DNA of 64,000 bases from positions 1,302,001 through 1,366,000 of the forward strand of contig NZ_CP019082.1 of assembly GCF_001956985.1 (NCBI RefSeq), in the 5' to 3' direction. The stretch's first letter is position 1; every line of letters begins with the position of its first letter. Origin of the DNA: Paludisphaera borealis. Its GTDB lineage: Bacteria; Planctomycetota; Planctomycetia; Isosphaerales; Isosphaeraceae. Below are positions 63,387 to 64,000 of the stretch, piece by piece. The notes under the pieces are model-generated. The model was not told the DNA's origin, searched no databases, and saw only the letters and a list, made by a program, of their open reading frames with translations. The position numbers were made by a program, and so were the translations under genes.

Positions 63387-64000
63387 ATGAACAGCGCGTT
63401 TCTTGGGCCGGCGACCGAACGCCTCGAATTTCGGAAGTCGGCCCTCTCAGCGACACTTCGGCTTGTTCTGGCCGCGGCGCTGTTCGGTCTGGTTCCGACC
63501 CGCCAGGCCGACGCCGCCGAGGATGCGGGGGGCGGCCCGGAGTTTCCGACCGCTTTCGCGGTCAAGGACGCCAGGCTCGTCGTCGCGCCCGGGAAGGTCG
63601 TCGAGAATGGCGTGCTGGTCATTCGCGACGGACGGATCGAAGCGGCCGGCGCGTCGAAGGACGTGACGATTCCCTACGACGCCGAGGTGATCGACGGCAA
63701 GGGCCTGGTCGTCTATCCCGGCTTCATCGACCTGTACACGACGGCCGGTCAGAAGTCGGGCGTCGAGCGTTCGGCGACGGGTCGAGGCGAGCAGGTCCAG
63801 CTCTCCGAACCGACTGTCGCCGCGACCCCCGCCGACAACCGCAAGGGGCTGACGCCCGAGTTCGAGACGGCCTCCGCCCTCGACCTGAACGACGGTTTCG
63901 CCGAGCCCCGCCGCCGGCTGGGTTTCACCGACCTGCTCTCGGCGCCGTCGGGCGCGATCGCCACCGGCCAGAGCGCCCTGGTCAGCCTGAGCGGCCAGCC
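63387..64000 (+). CDS. Exported amidohydrolase, N-terminal part
   Basis: The frame is open from ATG 63387 to the right edge (204 codons). A signal-like helix (TLRLVLAAALFGLVPT) is followed by the N-terminal beta-sandwich of an amidohydrolase: FAVKDARLVVAPGKVVENGV, then VIDGKGLVVYPGFIDLYTT, where the usual HxH metal motif after PGFID is replaced by LYT. The substitution suggests that metal ligation is lost or moved. The rest lies beyond the window. Confidence 0.8.
   Translation, partial: MNSAFLGPATERLEFRKSALSATLRLVLAAALFGLVPTRQADAAEDAGGGPEFPTAFAVKDARLVVAPGKVVENGVLVIRDGRIEAAGASKDVTIPYDAEVIDGKGLVVYPGFIDLYTTAGQKSGVERSATGRGEQVQLSEPTVAATPADNRKGLTPEFETASALDLNDGFAEPRRRLGFTDLLSAPSGAIATGQSALVSLSGQ

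Overview
The window looks like chromosomal DNA from a GC-rich planctomycete, most likely of the Isosphaeraceae type (Paludisphaera/Singulisphaera-like). This rests on gene content, not on any search: several Tat-exported Gfo/Idh/MocA oxidoreductases, a ThuA protein, a DUF1080 hydrolase fused to cyclase-type repeats and an esterase, an ECF sigma factor carrying a long membrane-anchored extension, a Uma2 nuclease and long GC-rich open frames. No rRNA or tRNA gene and no CRISPR array was seen.

Layout. 1-8.3 kb: end of an amidohydrolase, a ThuA protein, a tandem pair of small paralogues, an ExeA-like ATPase divergent from a Ser/Thr kinase, accA and an FkbM methyltransferase. 8.8-13.8 kb: an OmpR-type two-component pair, a probable small membrane protein, and an aquaporin plus SBF-like transporter pair. 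13.9-19.8 kb: an oxidoreductase, the ECF sigma factor with repeated Ig-like domains, and a companion protein of the same fold. 19.8-22.7 kb: an Mla-type lipid transporter (permease, ATPase, MCE protein). 23-25.8 kb: small genes, a degenerate Sua5 domain fused to a YwlE-like phosphatase, a DUF493 protein and a 29-codon gene for a very basic peptide. 26-28.8 kb: two secreted proteins. 29-30.7 kb: an IS110 element with a structured leader.

30.9-39.4 kb is a complete nitrate assimilation cluster: ferredoxin-type nitrite reductase, a flavin reductase with an Fe-S domain where the flavodoxin would be, molybdopterin nitrate reductase, an FAD/[2Fe-2S] electron-transfer protein and a NarK-type transporter. 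39.5-51.8 kb holds metabolic and envelope genes: a hydroxyacid dehydrogenase, glyA, a rhodanese, two more Gfo/Idh proteins, an FG-GAP protein, a Uma2 nuclease, a large membrane protein, apbE and a DoxX protein that seems to start at CTG. 52.0-53.3 kb is an AT-richer two-gene insert (DUF4145-like and DUF5343-like), the best candidate for a little-described accessory system. 53.6-56.6 kb is lutABC for L-lactate oxidation. 56.7-64 kb has a CNNM/CorC-type protein, a membrane protein with a winged-helix regulator, a PPOX flavoprotein, a TPM-HbpS fusion, the cyclase-DUF1080-esterase fusion and the start of another amidohydrolase.

Gene ends are often marked by long perfect hairpins without a clear U-tract. 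Functions are read from motifs and families by eye; no alignment or search was possible.
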